DNA from: Loxodes magnus
Taxonomy: Eukaryota > Ciliophora > Karyorelictea > Loxodida > Loxodidae
Direction of reading: 5' to 3'
Assembly (NCBI GenBank): GCA_946699065.1
Contig: CAMPDV010000023.1
Span: forward strand, 1,116,001-1,180,000
Length of the DNA stretch: 64,000 bases
Positions 39,901-54,900 of this stretch are shown in pieces. The position numbers were made by a program, and so were the translations under genes. The first letter of the stretch is position 1, and each line of letters begins with the position of its first letter. Below the pieces are notes generated by a model. That model saw only the letters and a program-made list of their open reading frames with translations. It was not told where the DNA came from and ran no database searches.

Positions 39901-42900
39901 AATACAATCTTTACTACTTGGGCCTTTACAGTTAATGCATTTCTCATTACAAGGATAATTCTCTACATACTACATTATTGATTTATTGTTCAGCCACTTG
40001 CTTCAAATTAAAAAGTCATAGATTAAATGATTTTGCTGATCTAATAAAATAGTTCCATCTTAGGTTAATTAAATGGGTTGAAATCCATCTTCATTGACAT
40101 ATTTGAACATTTACTAAGAAGCAACTTAAGCTGAGTGACTATAAACAAAGGTTTCTATTAGATTCATTGAATAACTCAATTTAATAGCACAAAAATTCCA
40201 GACTTAGGTAGAGCATATTAAGTTATACTGCTTGATTTGATTAGTACTATCACTTATAAGAAAAGAGATACAGTTGGTAGTAAAGTTGTAATTAATAGCA
40301 AAGGCAAGTTAAGTTTATTATAGAATTGACATAATTCTATAATATTAGGTTCTATTATAGATTTAGTTAAATAGTCAAAGTGTAAGGGTAAAGTCATTAA
40401 ACTATACGTTTTACTTGTTTAGTTTGTATTTTAGATCTATTTAAACTTATTACCTTTATGTAAAGGATATTACATTCTAATTACTCTCTATTATTTAGAA
40501 ATTCTCTATATACATCAAGTAGCAATCGTGAGAAGTAGGACCAAAACATAGGTTTGCACATGAGGGATGGCATACAAGGTCTCTATATAATAACTACATA
40601 TTTTGCTAGAACTAAAAGCAGCCATATTTATAAAAGTTAAAGTTCTTATACAAGCTTGGAAACTAATATCTAGATTGGTAATTAATTCTAAATATATCAG
40701 TACTCTATATCACTGTATTTTGCAACTCACTAGAGTAATTGCTAGTCCTATTTAAAAGCTGATTCCCTTCTCAGTCTTATATGAAAGAATATTACTCTCC
40801 AGTCTATTAGCAAAATGATATAGAAAAGAAATACCATTAGTCTTTTAAAGGTTAAGTAAAGTTACTAGCAGGATAGCTATCATTAAATTTTCATTTAATT
40901 TGCTACTAAGTAATATATAAAGCCATTTTAGTATCAACTTAGTTTCCATTTTAGGCATATATATCAAATATTGTACAAATACTAAGTGAGGCTTATGAAT
41001 ATCTTCAAAATGTTACAGCAAACTCATAAGGAAGAAGTTAGCTTCATTTAGTATTATTTAGTGATAAAGAAATTCAACTTTTGTTATAATTAGAAGATCC
41101 ATCAAATTATATTTCACTTATAAATTAATAATAAAATAGCTTTTACTCAGGTGAGGCACAGATACCTTTTAAGTTTTATACGCAATAGTTTTAATCATAC
41201 ATTAATTTAAGTAATTACTCTTAATTAAAATTAACATTCAGTCACATTACAACATTTATTATTTCAAAAATACTTTAACTAGGGCCTTTAAGTCATCCTA
41301 TAGTATAAATATCGCTCTCATTTACATTTAAAGGATTTCCACTATAAAATCTTATAAAGCATAAAGGATTAGAATCCGATAATTTTTAGTAGCATCATGT
41401 TATTTAATTCCTATTACTTAAACTTATCCCAAAACTAAAAATGCCAGGAGTTCTTACCAAATAGTTAGACTAGATTTATGTAATATTGCTAAGCTGAAGA
41501 ATGAAGTAGTTAGGATTATATAATAGGCTTAAATTTAAATCTCCAGCTACTTAAAAAATAGAAAAAGTTCCATTTTCCATGCTTTTAATTTATTCTTAGC
41601 TAAATCTTAAGTAAAAAATAGTAGTAAAGCTATAAGCTCTTGTTCAAGTAGCATTCCATGAATACTATGGCATAGTTTTCTTTACTTTACTATTTATTTA
41701 ATTAAATGTTAAACTATAAAGTATGACCATCGTAATTGAACCTTAACTATCATCACATTCCTATTTGTATTCATTTGGACATTACTAGCAGATTAAATTT
41801 TATTAGGTTTGTAAAACTGAATATGTTTCATCTTCACAATACTTTAGACACTGGTTATTCTAATAAGAATAAGGCTTAAAACAGTAGCTTGCATTTAAGT
41901 AACTATTTCCAGAGCAAGAACTTGCTGCAAAATAGCATTGCTAGCAAGTACCATTTACTAAATAAAATCCATCATTACATTTTTAGCAAGATAGTCCAGA
42001 TAAAGAAAGGCAATTGCTAGTAGGCTGCTATTAATTTTATGAACAATCTTTCTGTCTAGGTCCGTTACAATTTTATTAAGGACAGTACTAAGAACATTTA
42101 GGAGCATAATCAAAAACTTAATAATCACTAAGAATTTCAGATCACAATTTTGGTTCTACTAAAGTAAAGTCGTCAAATTACTAAACATACTAATAATCAG
42201 TTCATGCTATTTAACTAACGTTTTATAACAATTAAACTATAAAATCATTTTAAACACCACTAAGTTAAATTCTATTCTAACATATTGTAAAAGTTGGATC
42301 TTACGTCTTAATTTTTAATGGATCGTAAATTTAAGAAAAGATTTAATTTTTTTAATTGCCAAAGAATCTAAAAACAACAAAGTAGAATTTATTAAGCTAT
42401 AATAAAGATCCAGTAGAGGTTTAAAAATAGAACTAGTATGTTTAATTCTTGTTGTAACTAATGTGAATTGTTAAATGGCTAGAATTTTTCTTTACACATA
42501 AGTAAGTTTCTGTCTTTTATGGATTTTTTAAACAGAAAAGATAAACTTCTTCCTATGGGTTTATTGGCTGGGTTTTTTAATTAATCCAAAAACTAAGTGT
42601 AAATTCTTTAGTAGTTCATATCTTACCATTATATATCCTATTAGTGGTTTAATCATACTAAATAATCTTAATTTGATTATTAATGTAATCAGTTCCAAAG
42701 TTCTAATCTTCAAAAGCAAAACTCTCTATTTAAAAATAATGACAATCAGCAAGCCTCGGACCTTAGCAAGATTATAAACAATCTGGATGACATTTTGCAT
42801 CTTACTGAAATAGTTATTATATTTGATAATCATTAGGACATCCTAGTTTTGGAAATAGCCTTAGGTTATACATAGACCCTATTATTCTATTATTTTAGTT

Positions 42901-45900
42901 TAATATAAAACTGTCTCTTTATTTATTAAGCTTAAGTAATTAAATGCTTCCAGTAAATTTCTATTCTCAGTAGCTAAAGCTGGCTTTTTACCATTATCTT
43001 ATGTATATTTTCACTTTGTTTTCAGAAGAACATTTGCAAATAGCGAAGAAAACCCAATCATTAGTAAAGTTAAATGTAAATTCTAATTAAAAGAAGTCAT
43101 TTGGAGATGATTCGTCTTTACTTATTTATATTTAAAACTTTTATACATTTCCTTGGTATAGCAGCTTGAGTTAGGATGGATTGTCAACTGAAGCTTCTGA
43201 AATTCTAAAAATTTAGCCATTTACATTATTATTGTATTTTCATGACAATAGCCAAAACATTACCATCAAATCTTAACTTTCGAATGTCTCCTACTCAAAA
43301 ATTGTGCTATTGAGATCTCACTTACGTTGTGAAGTAATGAAAAGTTAGATTAAATCATCAATTTATCAGTAATAAGCATTTAAATCAGGTAATGCGCAGC
43401 TTCCTATCATTTGCTCAGCACAACTATATTTTTAGTTAATAAGCTTTGGTAAGAGTTCGATCGAAATGGTTTAATTAATATAGAATCTCAGATCAGTCAT
43501 CTTTATAGGGCTATAATTTTATATGTTTAAATAGGAATCTAAAGTAGTAACTTAAGGAAATATCCCACTTGAATTTTAACTTTTACAAGTAAACATATTT
43601 TCATTTCAATGCTTAATGCATAAGTTCATTTAAACACTTTAGTTATACTAAATGATAGAACCTGAAATTCCATATATTCCTTAATTAATTAATGCTTTAT
43701 CAATAGATAATGTTGCTAATGGATTCAGATATATCATTAATTATAATTGCTAAGTTGCCTTATTTCATATAACTTAGAATATAGTACTTAATTTCAAGCT
43801 ATTAAATTAAACAAAGTAAGTAGATGCTTATTAGCTTCATTAATCATAACTTGGAAGTAATAAATAAAAACTAAAACCTAAGTTTTAAAGCTAATTTTCA
43901 TATGAAATCTATTGGATTAGTGGATATGTATTGGCTAACAATGTTTAAAAACTACTTTCTAGAAATTTAATTTCTAAAGGTATTTTATATTAGACTAGTT
44001 CTTACTAAGAAGTTTATTTAATGGCGTTAGATTAATTAAGATTTGGCTAGTCAAAATCTAAAGGAAATTCTTAAGAACATTAATATTCTTATTAATACTT
44101 TCCTTGAGGGCATTATAATACGCATTCTTAATATTGCTCATATAGTTTGCTTTAAGTGAATCTTTCATTACAAATTAGAGATTCGTTTTAGTAAATCCCA
44201 CTACAACTTTGTCCTAAAGCACACTTTATACATTCATATTAATTGCTTTTATTTTTAAATAAAGCAAATCCTTAAGCACACTAAATGCAACTATCTTAAA
44301 AGCATTCATTACAATTACCAGAACAAGTTAAAGTGTTGCTTAAAGGGTATTTTGGATTCACTTAACAATCTTAAGAAGATGGTCCACTACAATTTCAACT
44401 GCAAGATTCTGCACATGTTAATGAGTTTAGATACTGTTAGATATGAATATCGTTAATAATAGTAGTTAAGAACATTATGTTAGTTATATAAGTGAATGTA
44501 TTTCCTTAATCATAGTATGTACTATGACCTAATATTATGTTAATGTCTTTACTATCTCAAACGTAATTACTAAAAGGTAACATGTTTTAGGTTATTATTA
44601 GATGATCACATCGTTAGAATCGAAAATAACTTCAACGTTAAGTGCACATTTTCATTAAAGCATATTTCTTACTAACGAATCCATAAAATAGAATCCAAGT
44701 ATTATTATCACTAAAAGAAAAAATTGTGATGTTCTAAAAACTACTTAAGCATGTCAGATTTAGAGTCAAATTGTTATTTTATTTGACAAAGGTTAAATTA
44801 CAATTTTTGTTGTCTTGTCTTTATAAACTGATTATGTTACTTTTTTATTAATCTTGATTAGAGTTTTTAATTCAAAATAAGATAGAAAGATCATCAGTTT
44901 TAAATGTTCTTCCTCTTAAGTAGTAGTTTTTATCAACTTATGTATTAATTTGTTTGTAAACATCTAGATAATTTTACTAGTCCATTACTATATATTATTC
45001 CAAAATATATATATCACAATCTTCATATCTTGGCCCTGAGCAACTATAAGGACATTTAGCACTACATTTCTCAGATTCTAGTGCTATTTATCTAATATTA
45101 TATCTGTTTAAGCATCCTGTATTAGGGTGTAATCTGAAATCAAAAATTGATCCTCTCAAATTATTTGAGCCATCAAAATCTTGACCTATCCTAATGATGT
45201 CATCTTATCTAAGACTTCTCTCTGATAATGATTTGGCATTGTCATTAGAAAAATAAGTTTTGAATTACTAATTTCAATTCTTAACATAAAGTCAGACACT
45301 ATTGTTCTTTTAGCAAATATCAATTACTATAAAATATCATTACGTCTTAGTATAAACAAAAGGGTTTATCACTAAAGATTTGCTATTTACAATTCTATCA
45401 AATAAATAGCTGTACTGTAAATTTTAATGAATTCCTCTCATTCTAGCCTAAAGTCTGCTAGATCATTGAATATTCATGTCCCCGTTGTATTAAATCATAA
45501 AATGTATAGATATTAATTAATTACTTGACTGCAAGTGCAATTAATTATCCAAAATTCAGTAAGAAAATGCGTAATTATAACTTCCAAATTATTCTTATTT
45601 GAACATAGAGCTATTGAAGGAAAACTATAAAGGAGGAGTAAATCAATTAACATCGTATAAAGAAAGTAATCTATAGTAATAGTTATTCAAATTGGGGCCA
45701 CCACATATTCCCTTATTTTAACCATAGCAAGAATAATGAGTACTCATATATTAAACTAGCTTATCTTATTAAATTACTTATCCTCCATAGACTTTTAAAT
45801 CAGTTATTGAAAAGGCAACAAATCCTTAACTGGATATTGAATAGTTATTATTGGTTGAGAATTTATAAGTATCTTGGATTATTAAATTAGAGCAGTAAGA

Positions 45901-48900
45901 TTCTTAAGAAAATTATCCAGCACATAAGATTAAATTAGTCTAGTTTTAATTTAAGGCTATTATAGAAACTCCAAATTATGCTATTCCAAATGTAGACTAA
46001 GCTTTTACTTACACTCTTAGGTTTTAATTTTACGAGCTAATTAGTTATCATGCATCATTCATAAAGGTTAAACGTATATAATTTAAAGTAATATCTTAGA
46101 TAAGAAGAATTGCTACTTTTTATATTTACTCTTTATTAACTTATATCTAAGTTAAATCACTATCAAATGCACAGTAAAAAGTGAATGCAATACTATAGAA
46201 ATACTTAGCAGGCTGTATATCTTTATTATATTAGTAAGTATAACTGTAAGCAGAATTCACACTTTAGAACTAGCCTTAGAATTATAAACTGTTAAATGAA
46301 ACTTAATCATTTACTTGCTAATATAATAGCACTTATTCTATTTCTATTATATTACCACATTGCTTATCTTAGATTAAAGCAGTGCTATTAGGGCATTTTT
46401 CAACGCAGTATTTATTCTAATAGATAAAGTGAGGACACTGCTTTATGCATTGATTGTTGTATAGATAAGCACCATCTTCGCATTCCATTGCTTCGTTATA
46501 TTTATTGCCTAAGCATTTAGTAGCCATAGAAGTACAGGGAAGACATTTGTATTAATCCCAATAAAATGATTCTTAGCATTTAATGCATCTGTTCAAATAA
46601 TCACACTCTTAGCAAAGACTCTAGCAATTATCTGAAACCTTCTAGATGCAGTCTTGAGATGAAGGACTTGCACAAGTTAAGCAATTGTAATTGCATTAGC
46701 TAATTATTTTGCTTCTTATGTAATTATCAGTTAGGAAAGTACTATAAACCACTAAATTAGAAATATAACCTTCTAAGCCATTATTAAGAGCTGAAATAAT
46801 GATGTCTCCGTTAGTAGAATCATAAGCACATGAATTAATAGGAATTGATTGAAACTAGCAATTTCTAAAGTACTAGTTTTCATATAGGAAATAACAAATT
46901 CTATAAACGCTTCACACTTTAGAGTAACTAAATACTACTAGGAAATGTTAGTTCTTCTTCAAACTTGTCACAGAGTTTTATAATTTGGAAATGTTTGCAT
47001 CACTTTAACCAGTTCATTTAGCATAAAGTTAATCATTAAAGATGCCTATTCCAGGACACTCTCTATTAGTTAAATAAGAAAAGCTGATTATATTAGAAAA
47101 AGTATTTGATTAGCTAGATATAATCTTAAGCCAAAAAGATACTGTTCATTCATCGGAAGATCACTTCTATGAGTCATAAAATTGATCACTATTAATGAAG
47201 TAATCAGTACTCTGTATTAATTGTATATTTAGGTTGAAATCATCTTCAGTGAAATATTCATAAATAATCTACTAATTACAGTGTTTAATTGTTGGTCCAA
47301 AGCATTTCATCAATAACATAAGTCCTTAATCGAAGATCTACCATATAAATCTAAGCACAGCCATATTAAGCACAAAATTAGAAAGGATTTGATATACTTG
47401 AATTGAAGCCACTAGCTGATATATTAGTAATACTTTAAAAGAAGCAAATTCATTTTTAATCTTTAAGGAAATAATGGCATAGCTATGAGAATTCCTTACT
47501 TTTGCTAAGAGAAAACTAGGTAAGGATTCATTGTTAGTTATTAATATAACTATTAGCTATTTAAAACTTATTCTCTTAGATATATATCATACTTTTAGAG
47601 GCTACATTCAAATTAAACTTCTAAGAACATATCTAAAATATGTTTTCTACTTATTAAATATTAGTAGTGTAATATCACCAAAATGTAATAGAGTAATCAT
47701 CACTTTATATTTATTATCCATGTAGCAGTTATTCTAAATCTAAAGTCTATCCTGCTTTGTTTCCTATTCATCTGTAATAATCTTAACTTGTTAATTGGTA
47801 AAATTCATTTAAATCAATATTCTAGCAGTCATTTTCATTAGGACCATAACAAGAATCTGAACACTTTGGATGGCATTTTTACTGCTAAGTAATTAAAACT
47901 TCGATTTAATTTAAAGATTTGCATCCAAATCTATGAAACTCTCCTTATTTTATTCTTCCTTTGTACTGGGAGTTTACATTTTAATCAAAAGTTCCGAAAT
48001 AAATTTTATCAGCATTTGCATCAAATAATGTGTTTCTTAGTCAGCCTGAATCATCAAAAAATTTGAAAGAGTAAATATCTTAATTTCATAGCTTTACATT
48101 AACTTAAAAGTATAGATCTTCATCACATGCATCAACTATTATTGTCATTCATTTTCCTAGAATCTAAGTATATTAAGATAAAGAGATGTTATATTAAGCA
48201 TAGGCTTCATTTTTCTATAAATTAAGGGTTATATTTTAGTTTGGTTAAAACTAAAACTATAAGTGTCTATTTTTTATTTCTTCACTTATACCAAAATTTC
48301 CCTGAAATAAAAATGGAGAGGCGAAACTCTAGATGTCATAAAGAATGGTGTTTAGAGTGATAAGGTAAGAATAAGTTCCAGTAAACAGTTAGTCTTAAAA
48401 AATAGAGTAATCATTTAAGTTAACTATATAGTTTCCTTATTTATAATCTGCTTCTTCAAAAAGTTTATAATAAACTGACCTTGTTTCTGGATCTTTACAG
48501 TTTCCTTTCTTATTTTTTAAACTGCAGGAATATTGAGAACTTAGAAGTACTTTTAGCTTAGAAATATCTAAATCTTAATTCAAATATCAGATAAAATCTA
48601 TAAGTTCTAGATATTTGGAATTATAGGTTTTATCAGTATTTCCACCTAGGAAGAATTAGCTTCCTAACTCAGAAATTTAGCATATTTCTCCATAGATTCT
48701 AATGTAAGTACATTTAGAAATGTCTTCATAGAATTCCTTAATACATAGATTAACTTAGGTATATCCACTAGTTTCTTTGAATGAAACTGCAATACCGAGT
48801 ACTCCTTACTTGATTTAGTGTCTATTCAATAGAGTAAACTAGTTTCCATTAATATCGAATATAGTTAATTTGAATCCTTATTAATTGTATATTAGTTAAA

Positions 48901-51900
48901 AAACTCTTTAGCATAATGGATCATCATCTGCATCCAAAGTCATTAAAATACTTTACCAAGCAGAGTCTTAATCTTCCCAAGTTTTATCGAACATAAAGAA
49001 AATAGTTACACCAAACGAATTAGTCTGTAGTTTTATTCTGAAATAAGAGCTGATATTAACTTAGAGAAAACCAGTACCTTAGTTATAAGAATTGTCTAAA
49101 CTAAGAAAGTCATCTTGAAACATTCAAATAGTGCTAATCTTATCAAATGATGTAAGACTATTCCAATCATACAATAATTCACATCTATTGTTTACATTGT
49201 TTTGGAAAGTCCCTTCAGGGCATTATAAATGGCATTTTTATTCGTATAAAAAGAATCCATTCTTGCATTTAGTGATTTAGTCATATCTATATCCATAACA
49301 TCTACTTGCTCTATTATAGCAACCTTAACAGTTTCCAGATATTATATTAGCATCTAATAAGTCTTGAGCTTTATTATAACTCATAAAGAAACCTTAATCA
49401 CATTGCACACAATTCTAGAAATAATCTAGCTAAGTACAATACTATTTTTACTTTCTTATATCATTGGAAGGTATGCATTCATATCTTGATGGAGTAGTGC
49501 ATGCACTTTAGCAGTTACATCCATTTACTACATCATTTTTATACTCCTCTATTTAGCTATCTAGCAAATCAGCACTTCAAACAATTAAATCCGATATATT
49601 TAATGGAACAGTAGATTAGGCTATTAGTATTTCAGCAGAGTTATCTAATGTATCAAAGGATTGTAATAACGATGTTTTAGGCAATATTATTTAGAATTTT
49701 ACTAATAAACTATTCTAAGCTTGAAAGTAGTTAATTTAACTTCTTGAAATGTAATTCTAAGCATCGTAGCAAGTTATTCATAGTATCCAGTAATTTCCTT
49801 AACTTATAGTTCATATGGTTTATATTGTACTAGCGATATAAACAATAAAATCATAGTTGTTTAGTCAAAATTTAGGAAAAAATTAGTTGAATGATAAACT
49901 TCATAGTTGTAAGTTTTAAGGTTTTAAAAACATTCAGAAAGAAACGCAATATTTCCTCTAAAAGAATTCTAAGTCTGAAAACATTTCTTTCAATTAGCTA
50001 CTCTTAATAGAAGTTTTTATACTAGAATTTGTATAAAAATCTCTACTTAAAATTTAAAATTTATCTATTAGTTAGAATCCACAGTGCTATTAAAATGGAC
50101 CATAGCAACTTTCAGCACAAGAAGGATGACATTTTCTCTATTGCTAATAAAGACTTAAAATAGTTTCATCACCAAAGTCTGGTTAAGGAAAGTAGTTAAA
50201 TTTATAATAGAGAAGAGTTGTTCCATCCCAAGTACTTACTGAATTTTATTTTAGACCTAAATGAATTAAACCTGAAATTTTGTTTCAATCAAGATTGCTC
50301 AGTTAATAACTGGTAGTAAATACTTTTTCCCAACTGAATGTAAGATTTTGATTTCAAGATAATATAAATACTTTAAGTTTAACTCCTATAACTTATAAAA
50401 ATACTAAATATCAATCATAAGTTAAATTCAAAACTCCTAATTAAGTTGCTGTAGATGTTCCTCCTTATCAGTTTATTCCTTAGTAAGTGTCATTTACATT
50501 TTAAATGTAAAAGCCGTTTATAAATGTAGAAGCTGTGTTAAAAAATCTAAAAAGTCAAATTTTATCATTATAGCCTGATGATATATAATTAACTCCCTAA
50601 TTTAAAAACCAGAAAGAGATAGCGTATTTTTATGTGTTTTATTCTTATTGGATTTCTTTTCATTTTTCTAAATAAATGGTATAATATCCTTGTCCTTGAT
50701 AATATATCCCATTAAATTCCTTATAGCCAACAAGTTCGTAGTAAAATGAATAAGAAGCAGGATTAGAACATGGACCAGTTCTGATATTTTTGCATGAGTA
50801 GTTGTTTTTCAATTTTTAAATTAATGTTTCTTAGCTTAAGTAATAGTCATAAATATTTAGATCTATCATATTTTTATAATTTGCTGGTATTATAGTATCA
50901 GAATTTCCTCCTATGTAGAGTTTCATTCCTTATACCTCAAGTGGCTTTAAAGGAGTTTTGATTATTTTGGATTTGCACTTGAAGTAATTTTGCCAGAAAT
51001 CTTATAAGCATAACTCTATTTCTTAACAACTGCTTTGGTTTTATTATCTGATTACTACTCCTAAACCTCATATGAAGTTACTTTGATATGCCTATCTAAT
51101 AATAAGGAGATGAGATTGGTTATTTAAGTCAGTTATTTAAAATTTAAAGAAGTCTTTATCAAAGTATAGTACAAACCTCTTGTCCTTAGACTGATTTTCT
51201 AAAGTGAGATAAATGATAGGCTAACTAGATTAAGTTTTAGAGTCAAATTTAGTATAAAAGGTAAAGCCTAAATTATAAGTATAAGGCTTGAATAACTAAA
51301 AATTGGAAATTAATTGAAATCCCTGGTTCTAAATGCTAGAGTTATCAAAGAATACCCAACTATCTTGAAAATATGAGATTTATTAGGGACAATCTTGTAT
51401 TTCTACTCCAATGCAGTTTTGCTATGAACAATATAGGCTGCAATAAGTGTCTAGTTACCTGTTATTAGTAGAAGATAGAATGATTCCTCTATGAAATAGT
51501 AAAGTGCTATAAAGAAACCCTTCTAAGAAATATTCATCTTACTTAAGCTGATAGGAATCACCTCCACCTATATATACTTAAGAATATTTTAAGTCTTTAA
51601 TCTATATATCAGCAGTAGCTGTTATACTCTAAGCTTAATTGCTTTTTAAATTCTTAACACTAAGTCAAAAGTTTTGAAGTTATTTTAGGAAGTCAAGACT
51701 TATCTAAACCAGCAGTCAACTTTTAGCTTGTATAATTGGATTTGTAAAATTGATTTAGAAATCATAGTAATAAGCACGAACTACACTTGAAGCACTATTT
51801 ATTAGAATTCTAAAAGCAGCTACTTTTTGGTCACTTATTTCAAATATGAGTTGGTTAGATAGTTTATTTACTTTGACATAAGTAGAAAAACTAAATCCTT

Positions 51901-54900
51901 GATCATCAAAGTATCTTTATTCTGATATTTAAGTTCAAGAGATAGATTATGGACTTTATTAGAACTCCGTAGCTTTCTATCCATTAGCTGTTAGCTATAT
52001 AAAATCTTAAGTTTCTTATGATTGCTAAAGCTAAATACTTGGATAAAGTTTAAACTTGTTTAGTATAAAGTTAAGTTCTTATTCAGTTACTGGGCTAGAA
52101 TCAATAAATAACTAAGTTTGATGTAGGTAAAATGTGGAATCAATTGAAGGAAGGAAGTAATCTTTGTTATTATACTAACTTCCTCCTAATATATAAGTCT
52201 AAGTATTAGTTAGTATAACTCCAGCTTTATTAGTCAAACTTTTACATTTTATGCATTCAAACTCTAAACCCAAGCATATCTAAATGTCTAAGTCTTCATT
52301 TTGAGATACTGTTAATAAAGTTCACTTCTTAGTTCTTAGTTTTTCTTCTGACTACCCCTAAAAGTTGGATTTGGTGACTTATATTTAGTTTTGAGAATTA
52401 ATTTAAACTAATAAGAGGGAATTGGTGATGTTAGTTACACTAAGAATAAGTAATTGTTAGGTAGTTAAAACGTAAATTCATGTTTTGAATGTGAAGTAAC
52501 TAGTTTAAAACTAAGACTCAAAATGAGAGAATGTCTAGCTAAATAAATCAGAATTAAATCCTACTGGAGAAACTTAATTGCCTAGATTAATTTTATTCTA
52601 CTTATAAAGCAAACTTTCTTAATACCTTTTTGAAATATTCCTGCATTCTACCGTATCTAAGCTTTAAACCTTTTATTCTAAGTTAAATTAGTCTAAGCAG
52701 CTTCTTTAATGAAAAGGACAAACTTAGCAAACATGTTACTTTAAATCAGCCAAATATCCTAGAGGACATTAAGTAACATACTTATTGCTAATTTAGTCTA
52801 GAAAAGCTTGTTTAGTACAATTACCGTTTATACTAAATGTATTAGATGGACATTATTCTTCGCATAGGCTATTAGAGTTTAAGCTATATCCATGTCTACA
52901 AGATGTAGCAGTAAAGTAACTTGAGTTTTTACATTCTTAAGAGGTATAGTCACACTTTATGCATTCTTCTATTCCTAAGTCTTTTACAACATTTCTTTAA
53001 TATCCTTGCATGCATTACTTGCATTATTTGAACTATAGAAGATGAGGGCGCTAGCAAATGTAAACAGCTTAATATTAGCAGTCCTTTTCTGAAGGGCCGG
53101 TACAATAGTTTTGTCCACAAATGGAAGAACATTTTAGTTTTCTTTAGTCAAAAAGTTAGATTATTTATCTATGAGTCAGCAAAGAAGGAAAAATCTTAAA
53201 ATCTATTGATTAAAAGGCTGCTAAGTCATTATTAGGACCTAATTGTATTTACCCTATTTCTGAATTGAATAGAACTATCTCTTCTTAAATAGTCAAATAC
53301 TAGCATTCTATATTTTCCATAGTGTAACTTTATTGGTATTCTAAGAGGCAAGCTTCCATAAAAGTTCCTTAACTTTTAGAAATAGCAACAGTTAGAAGCA
53401 TTCACTTGTTCTCAATTATTAAGGGAGTAAACTAAAGAAATTTATTTTTATACCAAATTCTTAAATAATTCTTTTAGTCTGCTGAGCTATACAATTATTT
53501 AACTAAGGGAATGTTCTAGTTAGCTTCATTTTAAGTGCCTTTAGAATTCCAGACTCAGAATAGCACATCTGCTTTTAGCTTGTCAATGACTCTAAATCAT
53601 AATGAAGTAGTTTAGTCTTGTGGATTGAAGATTCTAGAATTAAATCGCTATTTATCTATTATAAGCTCAGTCTAGTTCAGTAAGATTGAATAGTCTTCAT
53701 CAACCAATTAAAATTAGGGAATTGAGTTAACACTGCAGGCTTCTTTTATAGGACCGAAACATTTGAAAGGACATGTAGGATGACATTACTCATGCAGCTT
53801 AGAAATTGGTTGGATTTGATAATCTTCTAGAGTGATATTAGAAAAGTGCATATAGAACTTAGCAATTTATCCTTTATAGTTCTAATAATCTTAACCTATA
53901 TTGGTAGGAACCCCTCCTATATAAAATATCACATTTTAGTCTAATAGTTTAGTTTATTAGATTAAAGTGCATTTATTGCTGAAGGACTTTTCACTTTACT
54001 AACTTTGCCAAGCTCTAATGTATAAGTGCTCTCTATTAGTATTTAAGCTGACTTAGTACAATATGAAGTATCACTCAGTTTTAATTTGACTGAAAGTATA
54101 AGTGTTTTGAGAGTTACAAAAACTAATCTAAGTTTTAATAATTAAATTGTTTGAGTTTTGCTAGAAAAGCAGTTAATTGTATATCTAACTCATATTTTTA
54201 GAGCCTATTCTAAAAATTATGTAATTTAGCTAATTTTCTAGACTTCCTTTTAACCAAAAGGAGACAGCAATATTATTGGAGCTTAAAAGCTTTTCTTGAA
54301 ATATAGGGAAATCACTCAGTTGAATGCTATAAAATCCCTTGTCTTTGATAAAGCTTCCTTCAAAATTTTTCTGCTCTAGCATCTTCTATGAAAACCCATT
54401 GATATCAGGAGTAGCACATTCTTCTTCCCATTATTAAGTGCAAGGGTTCAGCTTCATCAATTTTTGAAAAAGCTAAGACTCACGTAAAGTAAGTTTAGGA
54501 TAGAAATAAAGGCTACTTATACCATTTGACAGCTCTTTGCAATTCTAGCAGTCTTATTGAAACCCTGAAATTATAAGTTTAGTCTGCTAAGTTACTTCTT
54601 CAACCTACTAAATGCTTTTGCTAAGAACATTCTTAAAATTACATTTTGGGTGCTTAAAGTTAATTTGAGTAAAGCATAAAGTAAACTGATAGCCTAAGTG
54701 ATCTTAAAATAAAGAAACTCCTATTCCATAATAATCTTGTGCTACCTAGTTTTTAAGAGAAATAGTGTTAATTTGCTAATCATCTTACAGAATAGAGGAG
54801 CTAATTTATTAATTTTCATTTATAAAGATTCTTAGATACTCAATCTTGTTGTCTATTAGTTTTATTAAAGTGCTTTGAGTATTTGATTCTAGATTTTGAC

